This document shows positions 59,873 through 64,000 of a stretch of 64,000 nt of DNA, piece after piece. Positions within the stretch are counted from its first letter, which is position 1. Each line of letters starts with the position of its first letter. Under the pieces are notes generated by a model. The model was not told the DNA's origin. It did no database searches and saw only the letters and a list, made by a program, of their open reading frames with translations. The stretch covers positions 3,100,001 to 3,164,000 of the forward strand of contig NZ_AP024590.1 in NCBI RefSeq assembly GCF_018323985.1, in the 5' to 3' direction. Origin of the DNA: Enterobacter kobei (GTDB lineage Bacteria > Pseudomonadota > Gammaproteobacteria > Enterobacterales > Enterobacteriaceae). Made by a program: the position numbers and the translations under genes.

Positions 59873-60739
59873 TCAGATAATGCTTTTCAGTGCTTCGCCG
59901 ATGTCGGCCAGGCTGCGTACAGTTTTCACGCCTGCTGCTTCCAGCGCGGCGAATTTCTCATCCGCCGTACCTTTGCCGCCCGCGATGATCGCGCCAGCGT
60001 GACCCATACGTTTACCTTTAGGCGCGGTCACGCCTGCGATGTAGCCAACCACCGGTTTAGTGACGTGATCTTTGATGTACGCCGCCGCTTCTTCTTCCGC
60101 GCTGCCGCCGATTTCACCGATCATCACGATCGCTTCGGTCTGCGGATCTTCCTGGAACAGCTTCAGGATGTCGATGAAGTTAGAGCCCGGGATCGGGTCG
60201 CCGCCGATGCCCACACAGGTGGACTGGCCGAAGCCGTAGTCGGTGGTCTGCTTAACCGCTTCATAGGTCAGCGTACCGGAGCGGGAAACGATACCCACTT
60301 TACCCGGCTGGTGAATGTGGCCCGGCATGATGCCGATTTTGCATTCGCCTGGAGTGATCACACCCGGACAGTTCGGGCCGATCATGCGCACGCCCGCTTC
60401 GTCGAGCTTCACTTTCACGGTCAGCATATCCAGCGTCGGGATGCCTTCAGTAATGGTGATAATCAGCTTAATGCCTGCATCGATGGCTTCCAGAATGGAG
60501 TCTTTGCAGAACGGTGCCGGAACGTAGATCACGGTCGCAGTCGCGCCAGTGGCTTCTACCGCTTCGCGCACGGTGTTGAACACCGGCAGACCGAGGTGCG
60601 TGGTGCCGCCTTTGCCTGGCGTCACGCCGCCAACCATCTGCGTACCGTAAGCAATCGCCTGCTCAGAGTGGAACGTGCCCTGACTGCCGGTGAAACCCTG
60701 GCAGATCACTTTGGTATTTTTATCGATCAGAATGGACAT
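59873..60739 (-). CDS. sucD: Succinyl-CoA synthetase alpha subunit
   Basis: SucD carries the CoA site and the phosphorylated histidine of succinyl-CoA synthetase. The 288-residue protein has the Rossmann CoA motif CQGFTGSQGTFHSEQAI near residue 14, GPNCPGVITPGECKIGIMPG near residue 122 and the active His in GHAGAIIAGGKGTADEK near residue 246. It overlaps the sucC stop by one base and ends the sucABCD operon. Confidence 0.98.
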   Translation of the reverse strand: MSILIDKNTKVICQGFTGSQGTFHSEQAIAYGTQMVGGVTPGKGGTTHLGLPVFNTVREAVEATGATATVIYVPAPFCKDSILEAIDAGIKLIITITEGIPTLDMLTVKVKLDEAGVRMIGPNCPGVITPGECKIGIMPGHIHQPGKVGIVSRSGTLTYEAVKQTTDYGFGQSTCVGIGGDPIPGSNFIDILKLFQEDPQTEAIVMIGEIGGSAEEEAAAYIKDHVTKPVVGYIAGVTAPKGKRMGHAGAIIAGGKGTADEKFAALEAAGVKTVRSLADIGEALKSII

Positions 60740-61905
60740 TATTTCCCCTCCACTGCGGCAACAACCTGCTGTGCTGCATCCGTCAGACTTTTCGCTGCAA
60801 TAATATTGAGGCCGCTGTCAGCCAGTTTTTTCGCGCCCAGTTCGGCGTTGTTACCTTCCAGACGAACCACTACCGGCACGTTCACGCCCACTTCTTCAAC
60901 CGCACCGATGATGCCGTCAGCGATCAGGTCGCAACGCACGATACCGCCGAAAATGTTTACCAGAACGGCTTTCACTTTGTCGTCAGAGAGGATGATTTTG
61001 AACGCTTCGGTTACGCGCTCTTTGGTCGCGCCGCCGCCTACGTCAAGGAAGTTAGCCGGCTCGCCGCCGTGCAGCTTAACGATGTCCATGGTGCCCATTG
61101 CCAGGCCCGCACCGTTAACCATGCAGCCGATGTTGCCATCAAGCGCCACATAGTTCAGTTCCCACTGTGCCGCCTGAGATTCACGGGCGTCTTCCTGAGA
61201 GTGGTCACGCATTTCGCGCAGATCCGGCTGGCGGAACAGGGCATTGCCGTCCGCGCCCAGCTTGCCGTCGAGGCAAATCAGATCGCCCTGGGTGGTGATC
61301 ACCAGCGGGTTGATTTCGATCAGCGCCAGATCGCGCTCGAGGAAAATATTCGCCAGACCCATGAAGATTTTGGTGAACTGCTGAACCTGTTTACCTTCCA
61401 GACCCAGTTTGAACGCCAGTTCGCGCCCCTGATACGGCATCGGGCCGGCCAGCGGATCCAGTGCCACTTTGTGGATCAGGTGCGGAGTTTCTTCCGCCAC
61501 TTTTTCAATTTCCACGCCGCCTTCAGTAGACGCCATGAACACCACGCGACGGGAGCTACGATCCACTACCGCGCCGAGGTACAGTTCTTTGTCGATGTCG
61601 GTTGCCGCTTCCACCAGGATCTGGTTAACCGGCTGACCGTGGGCGTCTGTCTGGTAGGTCACCAGACGCTTGCCCAGCCAGTGCTCAGCAAACGCGCGGA
61701 TCTCTTCTTTACTCTTCACCACTTTCACACCGCCCGCTTTACCGCGGCCACCAGCGTGAACCTGACATTTTACCACCCACGGACCGGCACCGATTTTAGA
61801 CGCGGCTTCTTCGGCTTCACGTGGGGTATTGCAGGCATAGCCTACCGGTGCGGGTAAGCCATAGCGGGCAAATAGCTGTTTTGCCTGGTATTCATGTAAG
61901 TTCAT
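60739..61905 (-). CDS. sucC: Succinyl-CoA synthetase beta subunit (ADP-forming)
   Basis: SucC provides the nucleotide and succinate sites. The 388-residue ATP-grasp protein starts MNLHEYQAKQLFARYGLPAP, with VKCQVHAGGRGKAGGVK near residue 45, DLALIEINPLVIT near residue 192 and the P-loop-like NIFGGIVRCDLIADGI near residue 320. Length equals that of E. coli. A REP element lies in the 99-base spacer after sucB. Confidence 0.98.
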   Translation of the reverse strand: MNLHEYQAKQLFARYGLPAPVGYACNTPREAEEAASKIGAGPWVVKCQVHAGGRGKAGGVKVVKSKEEIRAFAEHWLGKRLVTYQTDAHGQPVNQILVEAATDIDKELYLGAVVDRSSRRVVFMASTEGGVEIEKVAEETPHLIHKVALDPLAGPMPYQGRELAFKLGLEGKQVQQFTKIFMGLANIFLERDLALIEINPLVITTQGDLICLDGKLGADGNALFRQPDLREMRDHSQEDARESQAAQWELNYVALDGNIGCMVNGAGLAMGTMDIVKLHGGEPANFLDVGGGATKERVTEAFKIILSDDKVKAVLVNIFGGIVRCDLIADGIIGAVEEVGVNVPVVVRLEGNNAELGAKKLADSGLNIIAAKSLTDAAQQVVAAVEGK

Positions 61906-61942
61906 CAGTTCTATCCACTTTTCAGGTAATCGTTTTTGTACC

Positions 61943-61984
61943 CGTAGGCCGGAGGGCGGCGTATGCGCCTTATCCGGCCTACAG
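61943..61984. repeat. REP element between sucB and sucC
   Basis: CGTAGGCCGGAGGGCGGCGT pairs with GCGCCTTATCCGGCCTACAG, giving the standard REP palindrome (GCCGGATAAGGCGC on the minus strand). Within an operon it may stabilise the upstream mRNA and change the relative yield of SucB and SucC. Confidence 0.9.
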
Positions 61985-62004
61985 GGCAGGTAATATTCTA
62001 ATTA

Positions 62005-63243
62005 CTACACGTCCAGCAGCAGACGCGTCGGATCTTCCAGCAGCTCTTTAATGGCCACCAGGAAGCTTACCGATTCACGACCATCGATCAGACGGTGATC
62101 GTAAGACAGTGCCAGATACATCATCGGCAGGATCTCAACCTTGCCATCCACCGCCATCGGGCGATCTTTAATGGCGTGCATACCCAGAATGGCGCTCTGC
62201 GGCGGATTGATAATCGGCGTGGACATCAGCGAACCGAACACACCACCGTTGGTGATGGTGAAGTTACCGCCAGTCAGATCTTCAACGGTCAGTTTGCCGT
62301 CACGACCTTTCACTGCCAGTTCTTTGATGCGTTTTTCGATGTCGGCCATGCCCAGCGCGTCAACGTCACGCAGTACTGGCGTTACCAGACCGCGCGGCGT
62401 GGACACCGCCATGCTGACGTCGAAATAGTTGTGGTACACCACATCATCGCCGTCGATAGAGGCGTTCACTTCCGGGAAGCGTTTCAGGGCTTCCACCACC
62501 GCTTTCACGTAGAAAGACATAAAGCCCAGACGGATACCGTGACGTTTTTCGAAAGCGTCACCGTACTGCTTACGCAGATCCATAATCGGCTTCATGTTGA
62601 CTTCGTTGAACGTGGTCAGCATGGCGGTAGAGTTTTTCGCTTCCAGCAGACGCTCGGCCACGCGCTTACGCAGACGGGTCATCGGCACACGTTTTTCGGA
62701 GCGGTTGCCCAGTGCCGGAGCAGGCTGGGATGGCGCGCTGGCAGGAGCCGATGCTGCCGGCGCTTTTTCTTCTTTCGCGGCAGGCGCTTTCGCCAGATGT
62801 TTTTCCACATCTTCACGGGTCAGACGACCACCAACACCAGTGCCTTTAATTGCACCAGCGTCAAGGCCATGCTCGGCCAGCAGGCGGCGGATCGCCGGGC
62901 TTAAGGCCTCGTTATTCTGTTCTTCCAGGGAAGCCTGCTGGCGCTGAGCCGGTGTAGACTCGTTGCTGTCAGACTTCGCGCTGCTCTCTTTGCCAGCGCT
63001 GTTGCCTTCCCGCAGACGGCCCAGGATCTGGCGGGACGTCACTGTCGTCCCTTCTTCTTCGAGCACAGCATCCAGGATGCCGTCCGCTGATGCCGGTACT
63101 TCCAGTACCACTTTGTCAGTTTCGATTTCTACCAGCACTTCATCACGGGTAACCGCATCGCCTGGTTTTTTGTGCCAGGTCGCAACAGTCGCGTCAGCAA
63201 CGGACTCAGGCAGGTCGGGAACAAGAATATCTACGCTACTCAT
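62005..63243 (-). CDS. sucB: 2-oxoglutarate dehydrogenase E2, dihydrolipoyllysine succinyltransferase
   Basis: SucB is the core of the 2-oxoglutarate dehydrogenase complex. The 412-residue protein has the lipoyl domain with Lys44 (VEIETDKVVLEVPA), an Ala/Gln/Pro linker, the E3-binding domain (LSPAIRRLLAEHGLDAGAIKGTG), a longer Ala/Pro-rich linker, and the catalytic domain ending with the active-site SYDHRLIDGRESVSFL. It is about seven residues longer than K-12, in the linkers. It starts 14 bases after sucA. Confidence 0.97.
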   Translation of the reverse strand: MSSVDILVPDLPESVADATVATWHKKPGDAVTRDEVLVEIETDKVVLEVPASADGILDAVLEEEGTTVTSRQILGRLREGNSAGKESSAKSDSNESTPAQRQQASLEEQNNEALSPAIRRLLAEHGLDAGAIKGTGVGGRLTREDVEKHLAKAPAAKEEKAPAASAPASAPSQPAPALGNRSEKRVPMTRLRKRVAERLLEAKNSTAMLTTFNEVNMKPIMDLRKQYGDAFEKRHGIRLGFMSFYVKAVVEALKRFPEVNASIDGDDVVYHNYFDVSMAVSTPRGLVTPVLRDVDALGMADIEKRIKELAVKGRDGKLTVEDLTGGNFTITNGGVFGSLMSTPIINPPQSAILGMHAIKDRPMAVDGKVEILPMMYLALSYDHRLIDGRESVSFLVAIKELLEDPTRLLLDV

Positions 63244-63257
63244 TATTTATCCTTTAA

Positions 63258-64000
63258 TTAATCGACGTTCAGCGCGTCATTGACCAGATCTTGCTGCTGT
63301 TTCTGGTGAACGGACATATACCCTACCGCCGGCGAGGCGGAGGCCGGGCGACCTGCATAACGCAGACCGGACCCAAACGGAATCACTTCACGGAAATGAT
63401 GCTGGCTGCAGTACCATGCGCCCTGGTTCAGCGGCTCTTCCTGGCACCAGACAAAATCATGCACGTGGGCATAAGGTTTTAATGCTTCCTGCACCGCCTG
63501 GTGCGGGAACGGATACAACTGTTCGATACGGATGATGACCACGTTTTTCTGGTCGTTCTTACGACGTTGTTCAAGCAGGTCGTAATAAACCTTACCAGAA
63601 CAAAGCACTACCCGCTTCACGCCCTGCGGATCAATATCATCAATCTCGCCAATGGCTGGCAGGAAGGTGCCGTTCGCCAGTTCGTCAAGGCTGGACACAG
63701 CCAGCGGATGACGCAGCAGCGATTTCGGTGACATCACCACCAGCGGACGGCGCATACCGCGCAGCGCCTGACGGCGGATCATGTGGTACACCTGTGCTGG
63801 CGTGGACGGTACGCACACCTGCATGTTTTGTTCTGCACACAGTTGCAGGTAACGCTCCAGACGTGCCGAGGAGTGTTCCGGACCCTGACCTTCATAGCCG
63901 TGCGGCAGCAGCATCACCAGACCGCACATACGGCCCCATTTCTGCTCGCCGGAGCTGATGAACTGGTCAATCACCACCTGCGCACCGTTGGCGAAGTCAC
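63258..64000 (-). CDS. sucA: 2-oxoglutarate dehydrogenase E1, C-terminal part only
   Basis: SucA decarboxylates 2-oxoglutarate with thiamine diphosphate. Only the last 246 residues are inside the window (of about 933 in E. coli); the frame continues past base 64000 with DFANGAQVVIDQFISSGE. Visible features are HGYEGQGPEHSSARLERYLQ, MSPKSLLRHPLAVS, RIEQLYPFPH and WCQEEPLNQGAWYCSQHHF, all near-identical to E. coli. The sdhCDAB genes would be expected upstream. Confidence 0.97.
   Translation of the reverse strand, partial: DFANGAQVVIDQFISSGEQKWGRMCGLVMLLPHGYEGQGPEHSSARLERYLQLCAEQNMQVCVPSTPAQVYHMIRRQALRGMRRPLVVMSPKSLLRHPLAVSSLDELANGTFLPAIGEIDDIDPQGVKRVVLCSGKVYYDLLEQRRKNDQKNVVIIRIEQLYPFPHQAVQEALKPYAHVHDFVWCQEEPLNQGAWYCSQHHFREVIPFGSGLRYAGRPASASPAVGYMSVHQKQQQDLVNDALNVD

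Noticed and set aside
59855..61153. 432-residue plus-strand frame opposite sucD and sucC
   Set aside because: The opposite strand encodes near-identical TCA cycle enzymes; the frame is a shadow with no recognisable domain.

Overview
This is chromosomal DNA from a member of the Enterobacteriaceae. Gene content, gene lengths and order follow the Escherichia coli K-12 segment from ybhR to sucA (seen here in the reverse of the usual map order), with many near-identical proteins. Species cannot be fixed from sequence reading alone; a close relative of E. coli such as Enterobacter, Kosakonia, Citrobacter or Leclercia is likely. Comparisons with K-12 in this annotation are from memory, not from an alignment.

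Layout. 1-4.8 kb: end of an ABC exporter permease (ybhR), ybhQ, the ybhP-clsB-ybhN envelope lipid operon and ybhL. 4.8-7.7 kb: moaABCDE for molybdopterin synthesis, preceded by a Moco riboswitch and a ModE box. 7.9-8.8 kb: ybhK. 8.8-16.1 kb: an accessory block absent from this place in K-12: eptA-basR-basS with the 29-residue gene pmrR and two PmrA boxes, an NhaC-family antiporter paired with a MetC-like lyase, and a vapBC toxin-antitoxin pair. 16.1-18.2 kb: uvrB with a LexA box, then a 760-base gene-free stretch with DnaA boxes. 18.9-24.6 kb: an orphan UrtE-like ATPase, then bioDCFB divergent from bioA around a BirA operator. 24.7-33.4 kb: ybhC, pgl, ybhA, modABC, acrZ, modE, modF. 33.5-40.1 kb: galETKM, gpmA, aroG, with recognisable GalR, Fur and TyrR sites. 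40.2-43.6 kb: ybgS, zitB, pnuC, nadA. 43.7-44.7 kb: four tRNA-Lys and one tRNA-Val with four 73-base spacer repeats that copy the tRNA-Lys 3' end. 44.8-50.5 kb: the Tol-Pal operon ybgC-tolQRAB-pal-cpoB. 50.6-54.4 kb: cydABX-ybgE (cytochrome bd) with a long FNR/ArcA-type control region. 54.4-59.8 kb: the mannosylglycerate system mngB, mngA, mngR. 59.8-64.0 kb: sucD, sucC, sucB and the 3' part of sucA (2-oxoglutarate dehydrogenase and succinyl-CoA synthetase).

The genes are mainly core metabolism and envelope maintenance. Molybdenum links two distant parts: ModE (from modE) has matching palindromes before modA and before moaA. The most unusual parts are the displaced lipid A modification locus with its tiny PmrR peptide gene, the tRNA spacer repeats with loop-confined and compensatory changes, and the orphan ATPase with a degenerate signature motif.
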